41,929 bases of DNA from a virus: positions 1 through 41,929 of IMG/VR virus record IMGVR_UViG_3300032797_000083, one strand, 5' to 3'. The position numbers and the translations under genes were made by a program. The notes under the pieces were generated by a model. That model was not told where the DNA came from and ran no database searches. It saw only the letters and a program-made list of their open reading frames with translations. Positions 1-6,704 of the stretch are shown in pieces (positions within the stretch are counted from its first letter, which is position 1; the number at the start of each line of letters is the position of its first letter).

Positions 1-511
1 AGCCGAATATCGGGGGGAAGAACGAATCAATGCAGTAGATAAAATTGTGGTAAGAGAAGCCAGGTTGGTTAAAAAATTAGAAACATGGAATGCAAAGACG
101 GCCAGGCTATTTGCGTGCGATTGTGCCGAACACGTACTGCCTATTTACGAGGCTAAATTTCCAGATGATAAATGGCCTAGGGAGGCAATTGAGGTGGCCC
201 GTCGATATGCCAATGGAAAGGCCACACAAGAAGAATTGAAAAAAGCCAGAGATGCAGCCTGGGACGCAGCCTGGGGGACAGATCGGGCAACCTGGACAGC
301 CAGGCAGGCAGCCAGGATCGCTGGGGACGCAACCTGGGCAGCCTGGGACGCAGCCTGGGACGCAGCCTGGGACGTAGTCGAGTACGCAGCCCGGGCAGCC
401 CGGGACGCAGCCTGGGTAGCTCGGGACGCAACCTGGGCAGCTCGGGGGGCAGAACGCAAATGGCAAACTAAGAGACTAATGCAATATCTATATCCAAGGG
501 AAAAAAGATGA
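1..511 (+). CDS. Imm-5-like / Ala-Trp-Asp repeat protein, 3' part (5' end outside window)
   Basis: The frame is open from base 2 and ends at the TGA at 509-511; the true start lies before the window. The first visible residues (AEYRGEER) align with residue 60 onward of the intact paralogue at 2284. A domain with LFACDCAEHVLPIYEAKFPDD follows; from memory this resembles the phage Imm-5-like 'putative immunity' domain. After it comes a GC-rich array of Ala-Trp-Asp/Ala-Arg units and a tail ERKWQTKRLMQYLYP. The GTG at 47 is an internal valine codon, not a start. The centre is almost identical in DNA to the minus-strand copy at 9544-10218. Function is unknown; the annotation rests on family resemblance. 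Confidence 0.75.
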   Translation, partial: AEYRGEERINAVDKIVVREARLVKKLETWNAKTARLFACDCAEHVLPIYEAKFPDDKWPREAIEVARRYANGKATQEELKKARDAAWDAAWGTDRATWTARQAARIAGDATWAAWDAAWDAAWDVVEYAARAARDAAWVARDATWAARGAERKWQTKRLMQYLYPREKR

Positions 512-618
512 ATAATACTATGGCTCTTTTAATGTTTTGGATTGGGTGTGCCATTGTTACGGCAATCATATGGCACTGGTTTTATATTGGCGGAAATGGC
601 AATTGGAAGAAACCATGA
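508..618 (+). CDS. small single-pass membrane protein (36 aa)
   Basis: ATG at 508 overlaps the upstream TGA (ATGA). The 36-residue product is mostly one hydrophobic helix (MALLMFWIGCAIVTAIIW) followed by a short polar tail ending NWKKP. The downstream ATG overlaps its stop in the same way, so it sits in a translationally coupled string. I do not recognise a family. Confidence 0.5.
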   Translation: MNNTMALLMFWIGCAIVTAIIWHWFYIGGNGNWKKP

Positions 619-953
619 GTGATATTTTATCTATCAAAAAGGAATCCATGAAAAATAAAAAAAGAAAATATGCAAAGGATTTTATTCGATTCAGTCAGCG
701 ATATGTTATTAATCAATTATTTGAGGATAACTGTGCCGAATATTCTACTCCAAGGTTCCCTATTAATATGTTGTCCTTTTTAGATGACAATGGCTGGTTG
801 AATATGGATAAAATCAAACTTGATTTGCCAGACGAACGAATCAAGGAAATTATGCGAGAGCATATAACTTATGGTGCTCGAAACGGAGGGAAAGATGAGC
901 AAATTAGCGAGGCGAGAGTTAACCCCAGACCAAGAAAGTTTTATGTCAGTTGA
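615..953 (+). CDS. hypothetical protein (112 aa)
   Basis: The start chosen is ATG 615, which overlaps the upstream TGA and follows GGAAGA; an upstream in-frame ATG at 537 would lie deep inside the previous gene. The product begins MSDILSIKKES and is basic at its N-terminus (KNKKRKYAKDF). It continues with mixed helical sequence and no visible catalytic motif, signal or membrane segment. Its last 59 bases overlap the next gene, whose own start has a good GGAGGG Shine-Dalgarno. I do not recognise the family. Confidence 0.6.
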   Translation: MSDILSIKKESMKNKKRKYAKDFIRFSQRYVINQLFEDNCAEYSTPRFPINMLSFLDDNGWLNMDKIKLDLPDERIKEIMREHITYGARNGGKDEQISEARVNPRPRKFYVS

Positions 954-1227
954 GCGTTGCCCCATTTGTAGTGATGAATGTGAAAAGGGTAAAAGGTTCT
1001 GTTGTGAGGCCCATGAATTTCTATATTACGAAGAACACGAGGCTTATTACGCTGAGGAAGATTGCAACGAAGCCGAGAAATCATTTGCCATTTTCAAGGC
1101 CAATTTAGCAGAGGGGTTAAAAGAGGTAGAAAACATAGACGGTCAGGGATTGGGCGATAGTATATTTAAAGTCTTGGGGCAAGGAATCGAAGATCATTTA
1201 TTAGACTTAAAAAAGGATCGAGAATGA
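895..1227 (+). CDS. small zinc-finger-like acidic protein (110 aa)
   Basis: ATG 895 is preferred over an upstream in-frame start because GGAGGG lies at 885-890. Near residues 21-37 it has a Cys cluster (CPICSDEC, then CCEAH) of the kind that binds zinc. An acidic Glu/Tyr-rich helix (FLYYEEHEAYYAEED) and a C-terminal helical region follow. It overlaps the start of the recombinase gene by four bases (ATGA), so it belongs to the recombination operon. Role unknown; a DNA- or protein-binding accessory is an inference only. Confidence 0.6.
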   Translation: MSKLARRELTPDQESFMSVERCPICSDECEKGKRFCCEAHEFLYYEEHEAYYAEEDCNEAEKSFAIFKANLAEGLKEVENIDGQGLGDSIFKVLGQGIEDHLLDLKKDRE

Positions 1228-2147
1228 GTGAGCAAGAAGAAGCCATCACTTCGGTTATTGTAAAAAAAGAGGATTCCCCTGCCTTGGTTACGTCAACCTC
1301 TGCCTCTTATCCCGCCACCATAGAAGAAACGGTCAGCACAGAGATAATCAAACTTATCCCGACAGCTGGAACGTTGGAGCTTATCGATGAGCAGAGGAAC
1401 ATTCTCTATGAACCTGTCCATGATGAGGACATAGAAATACGTCCAGACGGCCAAATATATTTACCTTGGGTAGAATATGCGGATAGGTTAGATAGGGCAT
1501 TTGGGGGCGGGGGCTGGACTATGGTTGAGCATGGTTCACCTAGGTTGGAGGGAAATATAGTAATTTGGGGCTTTCACTTGATAATAAAAGGACGATATTG
1601 CGGCATTGCCTACGGCGGCCAGGAGTATCACCCGAATAATCCAACTATGAATTGGGCTGACGCAATAGAGGGGGCAAAGAGTAATGCCCTAATGAGATTA
1701 TGCAAGGGAATCGGGGTCAGCAAAGAACTCTGGCGGCCATCATTCATCAAGAAATATAAAGAGAAATATGCTGAATCATATCAAGGGCAAGACAGGTACG
1801 GCAATACTAAAACTTTATGGCGAAAGAAAGCAGACCATAAAGAGCCAACCGAACCAGAAGGAGATATACCTAATCCCTTTGAACAAAAACCTAAGCCGCC
1901 CTTGATGGTTTCATTGATATGGATAGACGGAAAAAAACGTAAAGTAACCGTAACCGAGGCCATGGAAGCATTTGAATCAATGAAAAGTGATAAATATTTA
2001 GGTGAAAAACCTTATAGGGATATTTTGGGGGGTTGCGGATACGAAAATAAAGGGTCACTGGCCCATAACCCCAAGGAACTAGAGCGGGTATGGAATGAGT
2101 TAGTAAAGGAGTGGAATGAATCAATAAAAAGGAAACAAGTCAAATGA
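1224..2147 (+). CDS. Rad52/Mgm101-like single-strand DNA annealing protein
   Basis: This 307-aa protein has a disordered N-terminus (about residues 1-70) and then a Rad52-superfamily core. Visible features are YLPWVEYADRLDRAFGGGGW (79-98), a beta-rich stretch with GGQEYHPNNP, a helix with ADAIEGAKSNALMRLCKGIG (145-164) and ELWRPSFIKKY (168-178), which is typical of Mgm101/Sak3-type annealing proteins. Known members anneal complementary single strands during phage recombination. The C-terminal third looks like a linker plus a small helical domain. A PD-(D/E)XK nuclease lies two genes downstream, giving a Red-like exonuclease and annealase pair. The start overlaps the upstream gene by four bases. 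Confidence 0.85.
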   Translation: MSEQEEAITSVIVKKEDSPALVTSTSASYPATIEETVSTEIIKLIPTAGTLELIDEQRNILYEPVHDEDIEIRPDGQIYLPWVEYADRLDRAFGGGGWTMVEHGSPRLEGNIVIWGFHLIIKGRYCGIAYGGQEYHPNNPTMNWADAIEGAKSNALMRLCKGIGVSKELWRPSFIKKYKEKYAESYQGQDRYGNTKTLWRKKADHKEPTEPEGDIPNPFEQKPKPPLMVSLIWIDGKKRKVTVTEAMEAFESMKSDKYLGEKPYRDILGGCGYENKGSLAHNPKELERVWNELVKEWNESIKRKQVK

Positions 2148-2287
2148 AAATAATCCATAAACTTATATGCTTTCTATTTGGTCATCGTAGGGGAGTCATA
2201 TCCGAAGAGGGTTATGCGGTGGTTTATTGTATTCGTTGTCAACGAGTTTGGTATAACGAGAGGACATGTAAGGAAGGATTTAAATGA
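2144..2287 (+). CDS. small Cys-containing protein (47 aa)
   Basis: This short gene lies between two ATGA overlaps (2144-2147 and 2284-2287). The product starts MKIIHKLICFLFGHRRG and contains CIRCQRVWYNERTC, a C-x2-C pair plus a third Cys. It resembles small phage zinc-ribbon proteins whose N-terminus is a short hydrophobic stretch. Exact coupling at both ends supports it as a real gene. Function unknown. Confidence 0.6.
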   Translation: MKIIHKLICFLFGHRRGVISEEGYAVVYCIRCQRVWYNERTCKEGFK

Positions 2288-2913
2288 AGGAGCGATTATT
2301 TAAGTGCCTTAGAAAAGGTCGTATTGGGCCATATAGCAAGTTTAAGTGGCCCAGGCTTGGTGTCTGGGTCAAGGTCGAGGGAGAATTATCTGTCTGTCAG
2401 AATGGTATCCACCTATGCCGCGAACAAGATTTGACCAACTGGCTCAATGATGAGATTTACGAGGCGGAATATCGGGGAAGCGAACGAGTGGACACACGGG
2501 ATAAGATTGTAGTGAGAGAAGCAAGATTAAAGAAAAAACTCAAGACATGGAATGCAAAGACGGCCAGGCTATTTGCGTGCGATTGCGCCGAACACGTACT
2601 GCCTATTTACGAGGCTAAATTTCCAGATGATAAACGGAGCAGGGAGGCCATAGCGGTTGCACGCCGATACGTCCAGGGGAAAGCAACAAAAAGGGAATTT
2701 GACAAAGCCTGGGCCGCTGGGGACGCAGCCTGGGCCGCTGGGGACGCAGCCTGGGCCGCTGGGGACGCAGCCAGGGTCGCTGGGGACGTAGCTTGGGAAG
2801 CTGGGGACGCAGCCGGGGATGCAGCCAGGGACGCTGCCTGGTACGCAGAACGCAAATGGCAAACTAAGAGACTAATGGAGTATCTATATTCAATAAAGAA
2901 AATAAAGAAATAA
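2284..2913 (+). CDS. intact Imm-5-like / Ala-Trp-Asp repeat protein (209 aa)
   Basis: This is the complete reference copy of the paralogous family. Residues 1-65 form a small domain (KCLRKGRIGPYSKFKWP ... CQNGIHLC ... NWLNDEIYEAEYRG). A VVREARLKKKLKTW linker follows, then the Imm-5-like helical domain (LFACDCAEHVLPIYEAKFPDD). Residues 138-190 are an array of AWAAGDA units of seven residues (21 bp), and the tail is ERKWQTKRLMEYLY. The N-terminal part ('NGIHLC') recalls DUF7666-type phage domains. The start overlaps the preceding gene (ATGA). Function unknown; similar multi-copy proteins occur in metagenomic phages. Confidence 0.75.
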   Translation: MKERLFKCLRKGRIGPYSKFKWPRLGVWVKVEGELSVCQNGIHLCREQDLTNWLNDEIYEAEYRGSERVDTRDKIVVREARLKKKLKTWNAKTARLFACDCAEHVLPIYEAKFPDDKRSREAIAVARRYVQGKATKREFDKAWAAGDAAWAAGDAAWAAGDAARVAGDVAWEAGDAAGDAARDAAWYAERKWQTKRLMEYLYSIKKIKK

Positions 2914-2915
2914 AA

Positions 2916-3566
2916 ATGAAAATTACACAACTACCTGAACTCGCTGAATATTATATGAATCAGATTCGGAAACGAGTAGATAAAGTACGTCCAGGCATCC
3001 ATCTATCAGACATGGATTTATGTCCAGATAAAGTATTTTACCGACAGACATTAGAAGATGCCCCTTCCCTCCCCGATCAATCATGCTTATTCTTTATGTC
3101 GGGCCTCTGTATTGAGGATTGGCTTGTCCCCATCAAACAAGAGCCAGTAGAGAAAGACGGAATATTATGCTCGGTAGATGATATCACCCCCTATGGCGTC
3201 TCTGAAATTAAGTCTACTAGAAAAGGACTGAATAACTTTGATCCCAAGACTTCATATCCTTGGTGGGTATTCAGGTGTAAGGGCTATTGTTATGCATTGG
3301 GGATAACCGAAATAAATTTGGTCGTGTTCTTTTGGGTCGGCAATAGGTCTGAAATCCCCATCGCCTTGAGGGCATGGCGACTTAGTTTTGAGCAAGCTGA
3401 ATTAGATGAGCATTGGAAGGAAGTATTAAGGCGGAAGGCTATATTAGATGAGGCTTTACGAAGTGGCGAACCGCCCAAAGAAACCTGGGTTCAGCCGTGG
3501 GAATGTAATGCCTGCGAAATGACCGTGGTTTGTGCCAGATATAAAGAAAGAATAATGAAAGAATAA
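2916..3566 (+). CDS. Cas4/RecB-like PD-(D/E)XK exonuclease with Fe-S cysteines
   Basis: This 216-aa protein has the RecB-like nuclease motif series: GLCIEDWL (63-70, motif I region), SVDDITPYGVSEIKST with metal-binding D88/D89 and E97-x-K99, and a Y-rich helix CKGYCYALGI. Four cysteines are placed like the Fe-S cluster of Cas4/AddB: C36 (MDLCPDKVFY) near the N-terminus and C197, C200, C206 (ECNACEMTVVCARY) at the end. Members resect DNA ends. Next to the annealing protein it probably supplies single-stranded substrate. The Shine-Dalgarno is weak. Its last bases are duplicated in tandem (3546-3567). Confidence 0.8.
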   Translation: MKITQLPELAEYYMNQIRKRVDKVRPGIHLSDMDLCPDKVFYRQTLEDAPSLPDQSCLFFMSGLCIEDWLVPIKQEPVEKDGILCSVDDITPYGVSEIKSTRKGLNNFDPKTSYPWWVFRCKGYCYALGITEINLVVFFWVGNRSEIPIALRAWRLSFEQAELDEHWKEVLRRKAILDEALRSGEPPKETWVQPWECNACEMTVVCARYKERIMKE

Positions 3567-3567
3567 T
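3546..3567 (+). repeat. 11-bp tandem duplication across a stop codon
   Basis: The unit GAAAGAATAAT is present twice in a row (3546-3556 and 3557-3567). The second copy carries the TAA of the nuclease gene. It is one of many junction duplications in this genome. Confidence 0.85.
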
Positions 3568-3578
3568 GGAGGAATAAA

Positions 3579-3836
3579 ATGCCGTATATTAAAAAGGAAA
3601 GACGAACTGAATTGGCCTTGGGTGATAATCCTCAAGATATAGGGGAATTGAATTATCAAATTACCGTACTTATCTTATTTTATTTGGATAATTCCGAATC
3701 TGGGGAATTAAATTATGCAAAATATAACTCAATTATAGGTGTATTAGAGTGTATTAAACAGGAAATAACTAGGCGTTTAATTGTTCCTTATGAAAATAAA
3801 AAACGAGACGAACATGGTGAAGTGTTTAATATATAA
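3579..3836 (+). CDS. DUF6899-like small phage protein (85 aa)
   Basis: The product begins MPYIKKERRTELALGD, contains GELNYQITVLILFYLD and NYAKYNSIIGVLECIKQEI, and ends with YENKKRDEHGEV. This pattern is typical of a widespread phage family that I recall as DUF6899. Members are about 85-100 aa and of unknown function, often near recombination or replication genes, as here. A GGAGGA Shine-Dalgarno precedes the ATG. A second decayed copy of its C-terminus lies immediately downstream (3866-3907). Confidence 0.7.
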   Translation: MPYIKKERRTELALGDNPQDIGELNYQITVLILFYLDNSESGELNYAKYNSIIGVLECIKQEITRRLIVPYENKKRDEHGEVFNI

Positions 3837-3865
3837 TTTATCTCCTAGCTATTGTTATAAAAAAT

Positions 3866-3907
3866 TTAGAGGACAAAAAACGGGATGAAAACGGAGATGT
3901 TTATTAA
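3866..3907 (+). pseudogene. remnant of a second DUF6899-like C-terminus
   Basis: In one frame this stretch reads LEDKKRDENGDVY followed by TAA, matching the YENKKRDEHGEVFNI end of the gene just upstream. No start or body of the gene is present. It looks like what is left of a tandem duplicate after deletion. The TAA overlaps the ATG of the next gene by one base. Confidence 0.55.
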
Positions 3908-4749
3908 TGGATAAACGAGACAGAAAGCAGAAATGGATTCCCTTTTGGGCTGATAAATGGATATTTGGCTCTACCAGGTTAGAACTGTCCCCCGCCCAAC
4001 GGTCAGTTTGGATTGATCTTTTGGCGTTGGCGACAAAAGACTGCGGTTACATTCGGGCAAATAAAAACGTTCCGTATCGACCTACGCAATTAGCGGGGCT
4101 GTTGGTTGTATCAACTAGGCTCCTACTCACGACTATTCAACGATGTTTGGACACGGGTAAATTGCGGAAGGACAGGAACGGAACTCTCTACATAACGAAG
4201 TGGGATAATTATCAGATAAGCGATAGGCATAAAAGGCGTTTAATGTCCGCGAAACCGGCCATTGCGTCCTCGGCCCTGGCCTTAAATATAAATAAGATAA
4301 GACTAGATAATATAAGAGAAGATAATATAAATAATAATAGTAATATTCAAGAGAATATTACTGCCCAAAACGATTCGAAAAATCGTTTAGTGCCGTCGAA
4401 CGTTTCTACAAAATCATCCTCTACTCACTTACCTAAAATTGAATTCGATGAATATGAAGGACTTATTAATATCACCCCAAGGGACATAGAATCATGGGGG
4501 GAGGCTTATCCTGCCTGCGAGATAAAGATTGAACTGGCAAAGATGGCAACTTGGCTTAATGCTAACCCGAAACTCCGTAAGAAAAATTATAGACGATTTA
4601 TCAATAATTGGCTTAGTCGAGCACAGGATCAGGGAGGAACCAAGGGGGCCAGTCACATTCCCTCAAGGGATTCAGAGGGGGAGCAAAAGGCGATGAATGA
4701 AATTATACGTCATCGGGCTGAAAGAAAGAAAATAAGGGAGGAGGAATGA
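3907..4749 (+). CDS. DnaD-like phage replication initiator / replisome organiser
   Basis: This 280-aa protein has an N-terminal winged-helix-like region (residues 8-105: WIPFWADKWIFGSTRLELSP, then the QLAGLLVV helix and LYITKWDNYQ). It resembles phage replisome-organiser and DnaD/DnaB-type N-terminal domains. The middle is Asn/Ile-rich and coded by AT-rich DNA (4280-4370). The C-terminus has a helical region ending NPKLRKKNYRRFINNWLSRA, as in many phage initiators. Known relatives bind the origin and recruit the host helicase. No phage helicase or polymerase is visible, consistent with use of the host replisome. The AT-rich middle could itself be an origin, as in lambda O. Confidence 0.65.
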   Translation: MDKRDRKQKWIPFWADKWIFGSTRLELSPAQRSVWIDLLALATKDCGYIRANKNVPYRPTQLAGLLVVSTRLLLTTIQRCLDTGKLRKDRNGTLYITKWDNYQISDRHKRRLMSAKPAIASSALALNINKIRLDNIREDNINNNSNIQENITAQNDSKNRLVPSNVSTKSSSTHLPKIEFDEYEGLINITPRDIESWGEAYPACEIKIELAKMATWLNANPKLRKKNYRRFINNWLSRAQDQGGTKGASHIPSRDSEGEQKAMNEIIRHRAERKKIREEE

Positions 4750-4931
4750 TTAAAAGATGTCAAAATTGTAAGTTTTTTAACATCAAGGGATTCGGGTTGA
4801 TCTTTGAGCATCGTGTTTGTAATCCCCCACATTACAAACAATCCTTTCGATGTGTTGCGTTAAATAGAAATGGGGGTTGTCCATGCTACGAGCGTAAATG
4901 GTGGAAGTTTTGGGTGAAGGAAGAAGAATGA
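4746..4931 (+). CDS. Cys-rich zinc-ribbon protein (61 aa)
   Basis: ATG 4746 overlaps the upstream TGA. The product has CQNCKFFN near its start, a second Cys at RVCNPP, and FRCVALNRNGGCPCYERK, enough for a zinc ribbon or knuckle. The C-x2-C-K-F-F signature is shared with the minus-strand protein at 10215-10400, so the two are probably paralogous or at least of one fold. Function unknown. Confidence 0.6.
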   Translation: MIKRCQNCKFFNIKGFGLIFEHRVCNPPHYKQSFRCVALNRNGGCPCYERKWWKFWVKEEE

Positions 4932-5254
4932 GTGTAACGAAAGAGGAAATGCTGGCAACGCTTGCCACATTGTTAAGGGTTTACGTTGAATCAGGTCAAG
5001 AAATTCCCGAATTGGAGCGAGACTTAAAGAACGGGGCAGCCCAGGCTATCCGTTGCCTCATCGAGAACGGGCCGGAGGTAGATGACGAATGGATTGAGAA
5101 ATGGCTGGATAAGAATATGGCCTGTAATTGCCACGAAGCATTTATATCAAGAAAGATGTATGATCCAAATTGTTTTCGGCATGGTTATATTGCCGATGTC
5201 GATTGGAGATCAGCGCTCCGTGAGGCCGGAGTGCGGATTCGAGGAGACAAATAA
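4928..5254 (+). CDS. hypothetical protein with a Cys/His motif (108 aa)
   Basis: The start at ATG 4928 overlaps the upstream TGA by four bases and is preferred over an in-frame start at 4898. The protein is helical at first (MSVTKEEMLATLATLLRVY). It then has ACNCHEAFISRKMYDPNCF (a C-x-C-H and a further Cys), which could bind a metal, and ends WRSALREAGVRIRGDK. The family is not recognised. Confidence 0.6.
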   Translation: MSVTKEEMLATLATLLRVYVESGQEIPELERDLKNGAAQAIRCLIENGPEVDDEWIEKWLDKNMACNCHEAFISRKMYDPNCFRHGYIADVDWRSALREAGVRIRGDK

Positions 5255-5410
5255 ATGCCAAGAGGTAAAAAAGAAAATTCGGGATTTAAAAAACGCCGTT
5301 GCCCTTGCCATAGTCGAAAGGGCGCATCTTCAAGGAACGATAAAAGAAATGTCCTATATCGATGTCCTATAATGTCCTATATTTTTAGCGCGGTTGGCGC
5401 AAGAACATAA
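5255..5410 (+). CDS. uncertain small basic ORF (51 aa)
   Basis: ATG 5255 directly follows the upstream TAA with GAGGAG about eight bases before it, so translation could start here. The direct frame gives a basic Cys-containing peptide (MPRGKKENSGFKKRRCPC...). The +1 frame after the A6 run at 5267-5272 gives a much more natural amphipathic helix, so this reading may be the frameshifted form of a different gene. See the pseudogene entry. Confidence 0.3.
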   Translation: MPRGKKENSGFKKRRCPCHSRKGASSRNDKRNVLYRCPIMSYIFSAVGART

Positions 5411-5486
5411 AATGAATAAGGAAGTTCAAAAATTAGAAAAGGAATTAGTTAATTGGAAAGAGGCCAGAGTCCAGATACGGGAATGA
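5255..5486 (+). pseudogene. likely broken coiled-coil gene
   Basis: If one A of the A6 run at 5267-5272 is removed, ATG 5255 reads MPRGKKKIRDLKNAVALAI and continues VERAHLQGTIKEMSY, an amphipathic helix. A TAA follows at 5370-5372. The same frame then continues with LARLAQEHKMNKEVQKLEKE and ends at the TGA at 5484-5486. The stop lies inside a cluster of three ATGTCCTATA copies (5349, 5362, 5372). The simplest reading is one small coiled-coil gene with a one-base indel and a duplication-derived stop. A sequencing error in the A run, or a separate 24-aa ORF from ATG 5412, are alternatives. Confidence 0.4.
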
Positions 5487-5572
5487 TAGAACTCATATTT
5501 ATATTTGGTTTAGCCTGGATATTTTTTGTATGCATGATATTTTGGGCGACTAGGGAGAATCATAGAAAATGA
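5483..5572 (+). CDS. small single-pass membrane protein (29 aa)
   Basis: ATG 5483 overlaps the preceding TGA and the stop overlaps the next ATG. Nearly the whole product is one hydrophobic helix (MIELIFIFGLAWIFFVCMIF) followed by a short charged tail, WATRENHRK. Exact coupling on both sides is the main support. No function can be assigned. Confidence 0.45.
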   Translation: MIELIFIFGLAWIFFVCMIFWATRENHRK

Positions 5573-5706
5573 AAGCAACTGATGCCTGTCCAAGTTCTTA
5601 TGCCTCGATTATAGCCCATTCAAGGAAAAGGAGAAAAATACTTGAGGCATTATTAGAATTAGTGGAAAAAATGCCAGATAAATACCAGATAAATAAAGGT
5701 GAATAA
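5569..5706 (+). CDS. small hypothetical protein (45 aa)
   Basis: ATG 5569 overlaps the upstream stop. The product is a short Cys-containing segment (MKATDACPSSYASII), a basic patch (HSRKRRKILEALLELVEK) and a tail coded by an 11-bp tandem duplication (CCAGATAAATA, 5674-5695). The stop is followed immediately by the YopX-family start. Family not recognised. Confidence 0.45.
   Translation: MKATDACPSSYASIIAHSRKRRKILEALLELVEKMPDKYQINKGE
5674..5695 (+). repeat. 11-bp tandem duplication near a gene end
   Basis: CCAGATAAATA occurs twice in tandem (5674-5684, 5685-5695). Because 11 is not a multiple of three, the second copy is read in another frame, extending the 45-aa gene by a few codons before its stop at 5704-5706. 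Confidence 0.85.
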
Positions 5707-6087
5707 ATGAGAGAAATAAAATTTAGGGCATGGTATCCAACTGAGGCGAGGATGGGCAAATGCGCCCTCCATCAAAATGTGCATTCATCTTATGAGGGAG
5801 AATCATTGAATGACCTTATAGCTAATTGTCAAGAAGCCGGGATTGTCCTTATGCAATATACTGGCCTAAAAGATAAAAATGGTAAGGAAATATATGAGGG
5901 GGATATTGTTCAGGTCTATTATACCGATAAATTTAAGGGTGGAAAGGCGATTATAAAATATTTGGAGCGTTCTTTTTGTATGAGTCAAGGTGCAGATCTT
6001 GAAAGCGACCTGGATTGTGTTTGGTTTTATATTTGTGAGGTCATTGGCAACATCTACGAAAATCGTTACTTATTGGAGAATAAATGA
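5707..6087 (+). CDS. YopX family protein
   Basis: This 126-aa protein has the hallmark pattern of phage YopX proteins: MREIKFRAWYPTEARMG at the start, then VLMQYTGLKDKNGKEIYEGD followed by IVQVYY, a central beta-rich region and a final VIGNIYENRYLL. The family (named after Bacillus SPbeta YopX) is common in phages and of unknown function. Its ATG follows the previous TAA directly, and its end overlaps the next start (ATGA). Length and motifs are complete. Confidence 0.9.
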   Translation: MREIKFRAWYPTEARMGKCALHQNVHSSYEGESLNDLIANCQEAGIVLMQYTGLKDKNGKEIYEGDIVQVYYTDKFKGGKAIIKYLERSFCMSQGADLESDLDCVWFYICEVIGNIYENRYLLENK

Positions 6088-6704
6088 AAAAATTACTTAA
6101 AGCAACCATATTTGCGTTTGGTATGGTTATTTGTCTTTTGATTATTTTTGTATGCCAAGAGATAAGCCTACCTGGTAAGACCATGATCCCGCTCCAAAAA
6201 TGGTATAGCATGCATCGAATTATCATGGAAACCAAGGTTCCTTATGACGTTGATCCTAAATGTCCTTATGAATGGAAGTATTTTTTGCGCCTTGCTCCTA
6301 ATTTACAGGCCAAGTATATGGAACTATTTTGGAAAATAAGGCGTATGGAACAAGAAGAAATATTCAAACAGAGAATAGAATTTGCCAATAAATTCTATCG
6401 TGATCCTGGTAAAAGTATTTTCAATTCTGATAGAGCCAGATTCTTTATTATTTGCGGATATCCTGATGAGATTCAAACTGATATGGGTAAGAATCGAAGG
6501 GAAATTTGGATATATTGGTTATCGACTAGGGCGCAAGGGGTTGTTGTGACTTTTCTGGGAAATGGGATGGGAGATTGGGTATTCGACCCCTTGGGGGCCG
6601 TTAATTTAAGTGATATTGCTTATTTATTAGATTACGGCCAGGAATGGTGGAGTCCGATAGATTGGGAACTTTGGTTACAGGAATCAGGATTGATTCGAGA
6701 ATGA
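6084..6704 (+). CDS. membrane-anchored GWxTD-domain-like protein
   Basis: This 206-aa protein starts with a signal or anchor helix (MKKLLKATIFAFGMVICLLI). After a basic/aromatic linker, residues about 95-155 read FANKFYRDPGKSIFNSDRAR, FFIICGYPDEIQ and REIWIYW. This resembles the end of the bacterial GWxTD domain (RD motif, 'YGxPDxI', 'EIWxY'), though the GW-TD signature itself is not seen. Such domains occur in exported bacterial proteins and are unusual in phages. A role at the host envelope is inference. The start overlaps yopX and the stop overlaps the methyltransferase start. Confidence 0.5.
   Translation: MKKLLKATIFAFGMVICLLIIFVCQEISLPGKTMIPLQKWYSMHRIIMETKVPYDVDPKCPYEWKYFLRLAPNLQAKYMELFWKIRRMEQEEIFKQRIEFANKFYRDPGKSIFNSDRARFFIICGYPDEIQTDMGKNRREIWIYWLSTRAQGVVVTFLGNGMGDWVFDPLGAVNLSDIAYLLDYGQEWWSPIDWELWLQESGLIRE

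Noticed and set aside
107-466. Three antisense ORFs with collagen-like or Ala/Arg-rich sequence opposite the Ala-Trp-Asp array (also at 2569-2930 and 9404-9933)
   Set aside because: They are products of GC-rich repeat DNA that lacks stops in most frames; they have no ribosome-binding sites and simply mirror the array on the other strand.
5082-5372. 96-aa ORF from ATG 5082
   Set aside because: The first half is an out-of-frame reading of the 4928 gene; only the last part is protein-like and is treated as part of the broken coiled-coil gene.
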